A stretch of DNA of 47,848 bases from MGML01 sp964493985 (GTDB taxonomy: Bacteria > Chloroflexota > Dehalococcoidia > Dehalococcoidales > UBA2162). The position numbers were made by a program, and so were the translations under genes. Positions 34,454-42,600 of this stretch are shown in pieces. Every line of letters starts with the position of its first letter. Position 1 is the stretch's first letter. The notes below the pieces were generated by a model that was given only the letters and a program-made list of their open reading frames with translations, made no database searches and had not been told where the DNA came from. The stretch lies in NCBI GenBank assembly GCA_964493985.1, contig CAZBQL010000011.1, forward strand, positions 1 to 47,848. Reading direction: 5' to 3'.

Positions 34454-35371
34454 ATGTTTTCAACGAGAAAAGGAGCAGCCAGACTTGCTCTTATCGTTAT
34501 CGTCAGCCTTGTTATCCTGAAGAGCGTCGTTGCTTTCCTCACAGGCAGTATCAGTATTACTGCCCAGGCGGTAGACAGTTTTCTCGATTTGTTCGCGGTC
34601 GTAATCACCGTGTTCGCCGTTAGAATGGCTGATGAACCCGCCGACAAAGAGCATCCGTTCGGACATGGTAAGCTTGAAGGGATGGCAGCTATTGTCCAGT
34701 CGCTATTAATATTTATCGCCGGCGGCTGGATTATCTATTCGGCTGTAGAAAGAATTATATCCGGGACCGGGATAGAAATGTCCGAAGCGGGTATTGCTGT
34801 CATGCTGGTATCGGTATTAGCCAGTATATTCCTGTCCAGACATTTAATGAAAGTGTCGAAGCTGACCGATTCACTGGCACTGGAAGCTTCAGCCCATAAT
34901 ATAAATGCCGATATATATTCAGCCGTTGGCGTACTGGTGGCGATGATACTCATCCGGATTACCGGTTTCAGTATACTGGATCCTATCGTTGGTATAGGTG
35001 TAGCTTTGATAGTACTGAAAACGGCCTTCGATATATTAAGGAAATCATTCGGTGAATTAATAGACCGGAGACTCCCCGAGGAGGAAGAAGAGTTAATTGT
35101 TTCGACAATAGAGGAGCATACAACTCAACTCGCAGGCTATCACAAGGTGCGCACTCGAAAAGCAGGAAACCAGCGTTTTGTTGACCTTCATCTGTTACTG
35201 CCGAAAAACATGAGTCTCGAAGATGCCCACAATATGGCGGACCACATCGAGCATGATATAGAAGACAGGTTAAAAAGTACCAGCATTACCATCCATCTTG
35301 AACCCTGTGATGGAGAATGCGACAAGTGTAATATCTCTGACTGCAGCCTGAGAATCAACATACGTCAGTAA
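34454..35371 (+). CDS. Cation diffusion facilitator (CDF) family efflux protein
   Basis: This 305-residue protein has six membrane helices and a C-terminal cytoplasmic domain. The metal site of helix 2 is in AQAVDSFLDLFAVV, the loop has KEHPFGHGKLEGMAA, and helix 5 has SAHNINADIYSAVGV, all typical of Zn/Fe/Mn-exporting CDF proteins. The C-terminal domain ends in a cysteine cluster (CDGECDKCNISDC) that could bind or sense metal. Which metal is exported is not determined. It lies 50 bp after secF; co-transcription is possible. Confidence 0.92.
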   Translation: MFSTRKGAARLALIVIVSLVILKSVVAFLTGSISITAQAVDSFLDLFAVVITVFAVRMADEPADKEHPFGHGKLEGMAAIVQSLLIFIAGGWIIYSAVERIISGTGIEMSEAGIAVMLVSVLASIFLSRHLMKVSKLTDSLALEASAHNINADIYSAVGVLVAMILIRITGFSILDPIVGIGVALIVLKTAFDILRKSFGELIDRRLPEEEEELIVSTIEEHTTQLAGYHKVRTRKAGNQRFVDLHLLLPKNMSLEDAHNMADHIEHDIEDRLKSTSITIHLEPCDGECDKCNISDCSLRINIRQ

Positions 35372-35481
35372 AGCAAATTGTTGAGTCACTTCAACTGAGG
35401 ATCGTCACTTTTTTACATTAAGACCAAAAGGAAACACGTTATTGCTTTCTCTCTAATACAAAATGATTAATCACGATTCCT

Positions 35482-35510
35482 TTGACAGCACGCGTTCGGG
35501 TGTATACACT
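35482..35510 (+). promoter_or_regulatory. Promoter of the carboxylesterase gene
   Basis: A perfect TTGACA (35482-35487) and TACACT (35505-35510) have a 17-bp spacer. The start codon is 43 bp downstream, preceded by an AGAGGA Shine-Dalgarno region. Confidence 0.6.
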
Positions 35511-35553
35511 GTTTGCTGTTGAGATATATGAATACAGTTAAGAGGAAAAAGGC

Positions 35554-37062
35554 ATGGAACATAATAACGTAATAGTGGAAACTAAAGCGGGCAAAATCAA
35601 AGGCGTGTTTGAAGAGGGGCTATATATTTTCAAAGGTGTTCCCTACGCGGCACCTCCAGTCGGTGAGTTTAGATGGTTGCCTCCTCAACCGGTCCAGCCA
35701 TGGTCGGGAGTACGTTCGGCTGAAAATTTCGGTCCTATATGTCCTCAGAGTAATATGCCCACCCCGATACCGGGACGAAAACCGTCTGAAGAACCTCAGG
35801 ACGAAGATTGCCTCTTTCTCAATATCTGGACTCCCGGCTTCGATGATGGAGAAAAAGCTGTCATGGTCTGGATCCACGGGGGCGCGTTTACTCACGGTTC
35901 CGGCTCTTCTCCCATGAATCCCGGTAGCACGTTGCCAAAACGGGGTGGCGTGGTTCTCGTTTCTATTAACTACCGACTCGGTGTCCTTGGTTTCCTTCGC
36001 CTGTATGATGTAACCAATGGCTTGATACCGTCGACGGGGAATGAAGCGCTTCTCGATCAGCTAGCCGCTTTACGGTGGGTAAAAGAAAATATCTCGAACT
36101 TTGGAGGTGACCCTGATAACGTAACTGTTTTCGGTGAATCCGCCGGCGCTGAGAGCATCGGTGCACTGCTTGCCATGCCGGGATCGAAAGGTCTTTTCCA
36201 GAAAGCTATATTACAGAGTGGCGCCAGCAAGTCTCAGAGCGTTGATAAAGCCAACCAGGCGGCTGAAATCTATATCAGAGCACTCGGCATTTCGAATACC
36301 GATGCCGATAAACTCAGGTCTCTTTCTGCAGAAAGATTGATTCAAACTCATACTGAGCTTGGGATGGCTGCAGGAGGATTTGGGCCGGTACGTGATGGTG
36401 AAATATTACCCGATGTTCCCCTCAATGTTATCGAGAAGGGTTCGGCAATCGATGTTACCGTACTGGCCGGCTCCAATCTTGAAGAAGCAAAGCTGTTCGC
36501 CATGATAATGGGCCCGGATGTATTGAACATGGATGAGGAAAGTATGGTAAATCGTCTTAAACATCTTGTACCGGAGGAATATCTCCAAAATCTCATCGAA
36601 AAATACCGCACCGCCCTGACGACACGTGACCTTCCGGTGACTCCGTTCGAGATATTTACAGCTATCCAGGGAGACCAGCATTTCCGTATGCCGAATATCC
36701 GGCTATGCGAAATTCAGGAAAAGCTGGGTAGACCTGGTTTTGGATATGTCTTCAACTGGAAATCGGCAGCTCCGGATTTTGGCGCCTGTCACGCCCTGGA
36801 TGTCGGATTTATTTTCGGCAACCTGAACGAGGAGTTCCATGGATGTACCCCCGAAGCCTGGACGCTGGCCGGTCACATGCAGGATGCCTGGATCGCTTTT
36901 GCTAAGACCGGTGATCCGAGCTGCCCTGGATTTGGCAAATGGCCGCGTTACGGAAAGGAAAGAGACATGATGGTGCTCAGTGCCAAATCTCATGTCGAAC
37001 GTACTCCATACGAACGGGAAAGGGCTGCCTGGGACAGCATCCCGAATGAAGTCCTCGGTTAA
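35554..37062 (+). CDS. Type-B carboxylesterase
   Basis: This 502-residue cytoplasmic esterase (no signal peptide) belongs to the para-nitrobenzyl esterase/cholinesterase family. Marks are FKGVPYAAPPVGEFRW near the N-terminus, EDCLFLNIWTP, the oxyanion hole WIHGGAFTHGSG, the nucleophile elbow FGESAGAES with Ser197, and the late catalytic His in FGACHALDVGFIFGN. The length is typical. It hydrolyses carboxylic esters; the natural substrate is unknown. It has its own promoter and stands alone between secDF/CDF and suf genes. Confidence 0.93.
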   Translation: MEHNNVIVETKAGKIKGVFEEGLYIFKGVPYAAPPVGEFRWLPPQPVQPWSGVRSAENFGPICPQSNMPTPIPGRKPSEEPQDEDCLFLNIWTPGFDDGEKAVMVWIHGGAFTHGSGSSPMNPGSTLPKRGGVVLVSINYRLGVLGFLRLYDVTNGLIPSTGNEALLDQLAALRWVKENISNFGGDPDNVTVFGESAGAESIGALLAMPGSKGLFQKAILQSGASKSQSVDKANQAAEIYIRALGISNTDADKLRSLSAERLIQTHTELGMAAGGFGPVRDGEILPDVPLNVIEKGSAIDVTVLAGSNLEEAKLFAMIMGPDVLNMDEESMVNRLKHLVPEEYLQNLIEKYRTALTTRDLPVTPFEIFTAIQGDQHFRMPNIRLCEIQEKLGRPGFGYVFNWKSAAPDFGACHALDVGFIFGNLNEEFHGCTPEAWTLAGHMQDAWIAFAKTGDPSCPGFGKWPRYGKERDMMVLSAKSHVERTPYERERAAWDSIPNEVLG

Positions 37063-37210
37063 ATCAGGACATAGCTGTTCACCGAATTTACCAGTTCACG
37101 TATCGAGGGGTAGTCGTAGAGTCCTTGTGAGCGGCTGCGGGAAAGTCGACTGCCATTACTTTTCAATCATGTTTAATCCGGTGTGATACACCAGCCGAAT
37201 GACGGGCTGC

Positions 37211-37239
37211 TTGAGTTGCGAAGTCCGTTTCATTATACT
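37211..37239 (+). promoter_or_regulatory. Promoter of the sufC-sufBD group
   Basis: TTGAGT (37211-37216) and TATACT (37234-37239) have a 17-bp spacer, about 69 bp upstream of the sufC start. The rest of the 245-bp gap holds a short palindrome, ggtgt-gat-acacc, near 37179-37191. No regulator site was recognised. Confidence 0.55.
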
Positions 37240-37307
37240 GGTAGTGTAGAAGTCGATATTACGCTGCATAAGTGTTGTTTTCAAAGACAATCATTGGAGG
37301 TAAATCT

Positions 37308-38069
37308 GTGCTTCAGGTTGATAATCTCTACCTTGAACTGGACGGGAAACCTATAATCAATGGACTGGACCTGCATGTGAAACGCGGGGAGATTCATGGT
37401 GTGCTCGGTGAAAATGGTACCGGTAAAACCTCGCTTGCCTACGTGATAATGGGAGTGAACGGTTACAAGGCGACGAGCGGGAAGATATTGTTCGAAGGAC
37501 AGGATATAGGTGATATGTCGGTCTCAGAGAGAGCACAGCATGGAATCAGCCTTGCCTGGCAGGAACCAGCAAGGATAGAAGGACTCACGGTAAGGGACTA
37601 CCTCAGCCTTAGTGGGAAAAATCCCGGTATCAGGCGTATCAACGAGTGCCTGGAAGCAGTAGGTATGGACCCGGAACGCTATATAGCCAGGGATATTGAC
37701 GGAACGCTAAGCGGCGGCGAGAGAAAAAGGATAGAACTGGCGTCGATAATAGCGATGCAGCCAAAGCTGGCAATCCTTGACGAACCGGATTCGGGTATCG
37801 ATATTGTTTCAATACCTATTCTTCTGGACGGTATGCTGGAGTTAAAAAAACAAGGTTCATCGATATTAATGATCACTCACAGCGAGGAAATGGTCGAGAT
37901 AGCTGACAGGGTTTCTGTGCTGTGCGCCGGCTCTATACTCAGGACAGGTCCTCCTGCGGAAATGAGTGCGTGGTTCAAGGAAAACTGCCAGAGTTGCGCG
38001 CATATCAATGAGCCGGACATATACGAAGACCTTAAAAGGGAACTAGAGAGAGGTAAGACCGGTGGTTAG
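37308..38069 (+). CDS. sufC: SufC-like ABC ATPase of the minimal SUF system
   Basis: This 253-residue ATPase has Walker A GENGTGKTS, Q-loop region SLAWQEPARIEGL, signature LSGGERKRIELAS, Walker B LAILDEPDSGIDI, and the His switch in MITHSEEM. The DEPDSGIDI form and the absence of a membrane partner point to SufC rather than an importer. GTG 37308 is the likely start, with GGAGG 7 nt upstream; a frame from 37272 lacks such support. It overlaps the SufBD gene by 8 bp. It would drive assembly of Fe-S clusters on the SufBD scaffold. Confidence 0.9.
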   Translation: MLQVDNLYLELDGKPIINGLDLHVKRGEIHGVLGENGTGKTSLAYVIMGVNGYKATSGKILFEGQDIGDMSVSERAQHGISLAWQEPARIEGLTVRDYLSLSGKNPGIRRINECLEAVGMDPERYIARDIDGTLSGGERKRIELASIIAMQPKLAILDEPDSGIDIVSIPILLDGMLELKKQGSSILMITHSEEMVEIADRVSVLCAGSILRTGPPAEMSAWFKENCQSCAHINEPDIYEDLKRELERGKTGG

Positions 38070-39018
38070 TCGCTCGATAGAAGAAGAATACAGGGGAATG
38101 GTGAAGGCCTACGAAAACGCCGGAGGTGACAGAGAATCCCTCTCAGACGCGAAAGTGGCCAAGCTGGTAATTCACGAAAATAAAGTCCTGAGTTCAGATA
38201 GTGTCGAAGGTCTTATAGTAAATACTATCGAAACCGAGAATGGTGTTAATATCCACCTGATCGTTGAAGAAGGAGTCAAAATAGAGAAGCCGGTCCACCT
38301 ATGCTTCGGGATTCTCCCTGAAGAGGGACTTCAGGAGATTATCTTTAAACTGGAAGCACGGAAAAACAGTGATGTGAGTGCGGTCGCCCATTGTATATTC
38401 CCTAACGCCGAGAAGGTGGTCCACAAGATGGATGCCGATATAGAGATAGGGGAGAATGCAAAATTCGAATATAGAGAAACTCACTATCACGGTGAATATG
38501 GCGGCATTAAGGTTATCCCGAAGGGCAAAATCAATATTGCCAGAGGCGGTATCTGGATGAGTACCTTTGCCCTGAATGAAGGTCGTGTCGGGATGCTGGA
38601 CTATGATTTCGAGGTATTTTGCCAGGAAGACAGCGTAGCGGAGCTTATTGTCAAAGCGTACGGAAAAGGTGATGATAACATCAAGATACTAGAAAAAATT
38701 CACCTGAACGGTGCCGGAGCCAGAGGGCTGGCGAAAAGCCGGATTGTTTTAAGCGACCGGGCTAAAGCTGAAGTGCGAGGTGAGACCTTCGGGAATGCCC
38801 CTCACTCGCGGGGACATGTCGACTGTATCGAACTGGTTAATGGCAGGGAAGCAGAAGCTATCGCAATACCCATAGTTTCGGTAACGGACGAATCTGCCAA
38901 GGTAACTCACGAGGCGGCGATAGGTAGTGTCGACAGGAGACAGGTAGAGACACTGATGGCGAGAGGTCTGGACGAGGACAGAGCGGTGGACGTTATCGTA
39001 AAAGGCATCCTGAGATAA
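38062..39018 (+). CDS. SufB/SufD-family scaffold protein
   Basis: This 318-residue protein starts at GTG within the end of sufC. It has the right-handed beta-helix core pattern of SufB/SufD. The C-terminal conserved block is HVDCIELVNG, followed by VTHEAAIGSVD and a helical end. It is shorter than SufB (about 490) or SufD (about 420) of E. coli. No second SufB/D homologue, SufS, SufU or SufE is adjacent. That fits the two-component minimal systems of archaea and some anaerobic bacteria, in which a homomeric scaffold pairs with SufC. Confidence 0.88.
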   Translation: MVSRSIEEEYRGMVKAYENAGGDRESLSDAKVAKLVIHENKVLSSDSVEGLIVNTIETENGVNIHLIVEEGVKIEKPVHLCFGILPEEGLQEIIFKLEARKNSDVSAVAHCIFPNAEKVVHKMDADIEIGENAKFEYRETHYHGEYGGIKVIPKGKINIARGGIWMSTFALNEGRVGMLDYDFEVFCQEDSVAELIVKAYGKGDDNIKILEKIHLNGAGARGLAKSRIVLSDRAKAEVRGETFGNAPHSRGHVDCIELVNGREAEAIAIPIVSVTDESAKVTHEAAIGSVDRRQVETLMARGLDEDRAVDVIVKGILR

Positions 39019-39033
39019 CGAGGGATACTCCCG

Positions 39034-39345
39034 ATGGAATTTTGTTCAATTTATATCACAGCGGGAAGTGAAGAAGAAGCCGCCGGAATCGGCAGAACAC
39101 TCATTGAAGAGAGACTGGCCGCCTGCATAAATATTCTTCCGGTCAGGTCCGTATACCGGTGGGAAGGCAGTATAGAAGACGAAGCCGAGGTGGCGGCGTT
39201 TATCAAGACCAGGGCTTCCCTTGCGGAGAAAGTGATCGACCGTGTGAAGTCCCTTCATTCATACGAAGTCCCATGCGTCGTGGTCCTGCCCATAAAACAG
39301 GGCAATCCCGATTACTTACAATGGATAGAAAAATCTACCGGGTAA
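39034..39345 (+). CDS. cutA: CutA-like divalent cation tolerance protein
   Basis: This 103-residue protein of the CutA1 trimer family shows the opening IYITAGSEEEAAGIGRTL, then ERLAACINILPVRSVYRWEG, and the end HSYEVPCVVVLPI. Its role in other bacteria is still unclear, although copper tolerance and signalling have been suggested. It lies 15 bp after the SufBD gene and 27 bp before nurA, so it is probably in the same transcript. Confidence 0.92.
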   Translation: MEFCSIYITAGSEEEAAGIGRTLIEERLAACINILPVRSVYRWEGSIEDEAEVAAFIKTRASLAEKVIDRVKSLHSYEVPCVVVLPIKQGNPDYLQWIEKSTG

Positions 39346-39372
39346 TCGTAAATTGCGGAGCGTACAGGAGAT

Positions 39373-40572
39373 ATGTCGCTTGATCTAACCAGGGTGGCTT
39401 CTCAGGTGGGAAGATTACTCACCAGGTTGAAAGAAGGCTTGAGCGAGAGAAACGAACACCTTCGAAATGCCCTGGAAACGGCGCATGCGCAGTCGGAAAA
39501 TCTTGACAGCCTGAAGAAAAAGATAACTGCCAGCAAGACCACCTGGCTGGTTGCTGATCTTACAGACGGTCTGGACCTCCATTTCGGACCGCCAACGCTC
39601 CCGGCTGATTTTACGGTAATGGCGACAGACGGGTCTCATATCGATGTCGACCGGCACCGGGCGGCACGATGCTTTCTAATCAACATCGGCAGCATTGTTC
39701 TCAATTACGGCACAAATCCCGATGCTTTCCTTGACAATCTTCCCACTCTCTATGCATCCGAAGATGAACTGGTAATATCACAGCCTGAAACAAATAGCGA
39801 ACAGCCGATCGAGGGCACACTGCTGGGTATAAAACGCAGTGTGGACGAGTGCAGGAGACTGGTCGAACTTGCGGCTGAACAACCGGCAGGCAGTTCGACG
39901 GTTGCCCTTATTGACGGAACACTCATACTATGGGGACTGGAAACGGCATATCCGGAATACGTCAGGGAAGCACTTCTGGACAGAGGTTTTTTAGACTGCC
40001 TGAGCAAGCTGAGAGAATTGAACAGCGATAAAAAGGTTGCACTTGCCAGTTATATCAGCCTGCCGAGGGGTACCGACGTGGTTAACAGCTTGAAAGTAGC
40101 CCTCTGCCCGAATAATCCCCTTGATACCGATAAGCACTGCAGGGACTGCAGGACCAGGGAGTGTAATGCCGTTTCAGGTATCCGTGACAGGGAATTATTC
40201 GCCGGAATTCTCGGAGATGGCGAAAGGTCGGCTTTATTCATTACGCAGTCATCTGTCGTCGCAAAGCAATATGGTGAACACAGGATCTATTTCTACTATA
40301 TAAACGTAGATGAAGAGATAGCCAGGGTAGAGATACCGGAATGGGTGGCGAAGAACGGGGAACTGCTGGCACTTACACACTCGCTGATACTGGACCAGTG
40401 CCGTCGCGGCAATGGCTACCCGGTAGCGTTGTCCGAAGCCCATGAGCAGGCTGTGGTGACGGGTGCCGACAGGGAGAATTTCTGGCAACTGGTTGAAACT
40501 GCGCTGGCTGATGAAAAAATCCAGACATTTACCTCGGCGAAAGCCAGGAGCAAGAACACCCGGTGGGTGTAA
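39373..40572 (+). CDS. nurA: NurA-domain nuclease
   Basis: This 399-residue protein matches the NurA domain: VMATDGSHIDVDRHR (about residues 82-96) carries the first metal-binding Asp, ALIDGTLILWGLE the second acidic site, and ALTHSLILDQCRRGNGYPVALSEAHEQAV, recognisable from its first 20 residues, the C-terminal part. NurA is a 5'-3' nuclease that works with the HerA translocase in DNA end resection in archaea and some bacteria. A herA-like gene lies 3.1 kb downstream on the same strand. The cysteine group CRDCRTREC is a possible zinc site. Confidence 0.85.
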   Translation: MSLDLTRVASQVGRLLTRLKEGLSERNEHLRNALETAHAQSENLDSLKKKITASKTTWLVADLTDGLDLHFGPPTLPADFTVMATDGSHIDVDRHRAARCFLINIGSIVLNYGTNPDAFLDNLPTLYASEDELVISQPETNSEQPIEGTLLGIKRSVDECRRLVELAAEQPAGSSTVALIDGTLILWGLETAYPEYVREALLDRGFLDCLSKLRELNSDKKVALASYISLPRGTDVVNSLKVALCPNNPLDTDKHCRDCRTRECNAVSGIRDRELFAGILGDGERSALFITQSSVVAKQYGEHRIYFYYINVDEEIARVEIPEWVAKNGELLALTHSLILDQCRRGNGYPVALSEAHEQAVVTGADRENFWQLVETALADEKIQTFTSAKARSKNTRWV

Positions 40573-40728
40573 AAAGCCTATTACTCCCATGACCGCAATA
40601 TCGATATGGCCGCCGCGGATCATGTCGAATGACTCTACTATATCGAATAAGCTGCCTCAGGCAAGCTCGGTTACGGGTTGGAATATGTGGAGTTTAACAG
40701 GATGTGTAATACTCTGCTGAAGGATTAA
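40573..40728 (+). pseudogene. Possible decayed coding remnant after nurA
   Basis: The nurA frame continues past its stop with protein-like sequence broken by two stops at 40630-40632 and 40648-40650: KAYYSHDRNIDMAA and so on, then GKLGYGLEYVEFNRMCNTLL up to TAA at 40726-40728. No start codon with a ribosome site is present. It may be a remnant of another gene. Chance is a real alternative. The remainder up to 40811 shows no clear promoter. Confidence 0.25.
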
Positions 40729-40811
40729 TAATCTACCCGAATGTGTTAAGATAAGGGAATTGCCTGTAATCTCGAAAAGAGATATTTAATACAGAAAAGA
40801 GGAGAGTTGGT

Positions 40812-41213
40812 GTGGGTGTAATTACACAGGATATGAAAGATATCGCGACGCAAACCATGGTTTACATTCTCGCGACATCAAGTAAAGACGGAAAGCCGAA
40901 CGGAGTGCCTATCGGGATGGTAAGAATCAAAGATGATGAAGTGATACTTGCAGATAACTTCATGCTGAAAACACGCCGGAATCTCGAGGAAAATCCGGTG
41001 GCGGCGGTCTCATACTGGAGTAGAGACGATCATTACGGATATCAACTCAAAGGAAAGACCCGTATAGAAACGTCCGGAGAATATTATGATGAGATAGCTC
41101 GCGGCATGGAAGAAAGGAAAGCGCCTTTCAAACCCAAGGCGGTAGTGGTGCTTACCGTTGAGGAAGCATACTATATTGGTGGAAGTAAGGACTCAGGCGA
41201 AAATCTTATATAA
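40812..41213 (+). CDS. Pyridoxamine 5'-phosphate oxidase-like flavin-binding protein
   Basis: This 133-residue protein starts at GTG with GAGGAGAG upstream. It has the split-barrel pattern of the PNPOx-like superfamily: VYILATSSKDGKPNGVPIGM, then a strand-turn-strand with NFMLKTRRNLEENPVAAVSYW. Members bind FMN, F420 or heme. The true PNPOx active-site residues are not evident, so a general flavin-linked redox or detoxification role is more likely. It is the first gene before the QueG-like Fe-S protein, 30 bp apart. Confidence 0.85.
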   Translation: MGVITQDMKDIATQTMVYILATSSKDGKPNGVPIGMVRIKDDEVILADNFMLKTRRNLEENPVAAVSYWSRDDHYGYQLKGKTRIETSGEYYDEIARGMEERKAPFKPKAVVVLTVEEAYYIGGSKDSGENLI

Positions 41214-41243
41214 TAATTGGAAAGATAAATTGGAGAGGTAAAA

Positions 41244-42050
41244 ATGGCAGAGCTGACCAGTAAACTCGTAAAAGACATGACCAGGGAACTTGGTGCCGAC
41301 ATGGTCGGGATAGCATCGGTAGACCGATTTGAAGGAGCGCCGCCGGGGCATGGACCCCTTGAGCTTTTACCCCTGGCTAAATCGGTGATCGTCGCCGCAA
41401 TCAGGATACCGGACCCGGTCGTGGACTGCGAGGATTACGGTGAAAAGATGGTGGATATACCACGAGATAAATTGATAGCATCGATTTCAAATGATTTCTA
41501 TATGCAGATGGGGCATTTTGCCCAGGATATACTGCTGAACACGCTGGCAGTCAAGCTGGCAAATAAGCTGGAGACAGGCTGGAATTTAAGGTCGTTACCA
41601 ACTCCCAATACCTTTAATACGGGGCTGGGCCGGACTGTGATGGCGTCGACGATAGGATTTTTCTCCCAACGGCACGCCGCAACACGCGCAGGACTTGGGG
41701 AATTCGGCTTCAGCGGGTTAGTGCTTACTCCACAGTTCGGTCCGCGCCAGAGGTTTGTCTCGGTTATTACCCGGGCTGAACTTGAACCCGATCCTCTTTT
41801 GACTGAAAAGGTCTGCATGCGTGGGGCCTGCGGCGGGAAAGACGGTCCGAAGTGCTTCCAGAGATGTACTCATGGGGCTTTACAGATGCGGGAAGGCGTG
41901 GACGTGGATAGTGTGTTTATCGATATCCCGACCAGGAATGAGTTGAGCAAATGTATCGGAGTCGGTGAACAAGCACCGGGATTCGGCTGCGGTTTTGTAG
42001 GAAGCTGTCTCAGAGTATGTCCGACCGGGATGAAGGTAACACATCAATGA
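41244..42050 (+). CDS. QueG/reductive-dehalogenase-related Fe-S protein
   Basis: This 268-residue protein resembles the cobalamin and Fe-S superfamily that includes epoxyqueuosine reductase QueG. ADMVGIASVDRFEGAPPGH and LLPLAKSVIVAAIRIPDPV are the typical start, and AGLGEFGFSGLVLTPQFGPR is the family core. The C-terminus has CMRGACGGKDGPKCFQRC and CGFVGSCLRVCPTG, cysteines for one or two clusters. There is no signal peptide and no membrane anchor gene, so it is not a respiratory dehalogenase. It is shorter than QueG (about 380). The role is unknown. The left AT-rich repeat begins at its stop codon. Confidence 0.82.
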   Translation: MAELTSKLVKDMTRELGADMVGIASVDRFEGAPPGHGPLELLPLAKSVIVAAIRIPDPVVDCEDYGEKMVDIPRDKLIASISNDFYMQMGHFAQDILLNTLAVKLANKLETGWNLRSLPTPNTFNTGLGRTVMASTIGFFSQRHAATRAGLGEFGFSGLVLTPQFGPRQRFVSVITRAELEPDPLLTEKVCMRGACGGKDGPKCFQRCTHGALQMREGVDVDSVFIDIPTRNELSKCIGVGEQAPGFGCGFVGSCLRVCPTGMKVTHQ

Positions 42051-42105
42051 AATACTAAATACTAATTACTAAACTCTAAACAAATCTAAATATCAAATAA
42101 AAAAT
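42051..42105 (+). repeat. Left inverted repeat of the four-helix-bundle element
   Basis: AT-rich sequence with the words actaaatactaattactaa and ctctaaacaaatc. It reads as an imperfect inverted copy, over about 50 bp, of the sequence at 42535-42586. It starts right at the stop of the preceding gene, and closely related sequence occurs at 29632-29690. Confidence 0.6.
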
Positions 42106-42157
42106 GTCTAAATGAATTTTTCATGATTGATAGAGAATTGGCTGACATTCATTTATT

Positions 42158-42517
42158 ATGACAAAGGAAAACAGTAGGAAATATGATCTGGAAGAGCGAA
42201 CCTATAAATTCGCAAAAAGTGTGATTGGTTTGACTAATCTGGTGAAAAAGTCAATACCTAATACTGAGGTTATTAAGCAGTTAGTAAGATCTTCCGGTTC
42301 TGTAGGAGCGAACTATATCGAGGCTAATGAAGCTTTAAGTAAAAAGGACTTCGCCATGCGAATCAAAATTTGCAGGAAAGAATCCAAGGAAAGCGTATAC
42401 TGGCTTAAACTTATCGATATAAGTGAAGACGGCATTGATAAAGAAAGACAAGTTTTAATAAATGAAGCTACCGAACTGATGAAAATATTTGGAGCTATTG
42501 TAGAGAAAACGAAATAA
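42158..42517 (+). CDS. Four-helix-bundle protein (23S rRNA intervening-sequence, IVP type)
   Basis: This 119-residue all-helical protein belongs to the S23/IVP family. Marks are DLEERTYKFAKSVIGLTNLV, VRSSGSVGANYIEANEAL, and FAMRIKICRKESKESVYWLK. The family is known from proteins coded inside intervening sequences of 23S rRNA and from isolated chromosomal copies; related folds serve as Avd in diversity-generating retroelements. No rRNA, reverse transcriptase or variable repeat is near. No Shine-Dalgarno precedes the ATG. Its AT-rich surroundings and lower G+C contrast with both neighbours, which suggests it arrived as a unit with its flanks. Confidence 0.85.
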   Translation: MTKENSRKYDLEERTYKFAKSVIGLTNLVKKSIPNTEVIKQLVRSSGSVGANYIEANEALSKKDFAMRIKICRKESKESVYWLKLIDISEDGIDKERQVLINEATELMKIFGAIVEKTK

Positions 42518-42534
42518 GGGATACTTTTTAATAT

Positions 42535-42586
42535 ATTTGAAATTCGATATTGTTTAGAATTTAGAGTTTAGATATTAGAATTTCAC
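42535..42586 (-). repeat. Right inverted repeat of the four-helix-bundle element
   Basis: The reverse complement begins gtgaaattctaatatctaaa and continues with ctctaaattctaaacaatat. It matches the left repeat at 42051 imperfectly and the ends of the empty element at 29632-29752. It lies between the four-helix-bundle stop and the next gene's start at 42601. Confidence 0.6.
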
Positions 42587-42600
42587 AGACGGGTGTTATT

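Noticed and set aside
42158..42517. Avd component of a diversity-generating retroelement
   Set aside because: No reverse transcriptase, template repeat or variable repeat is present nearby.
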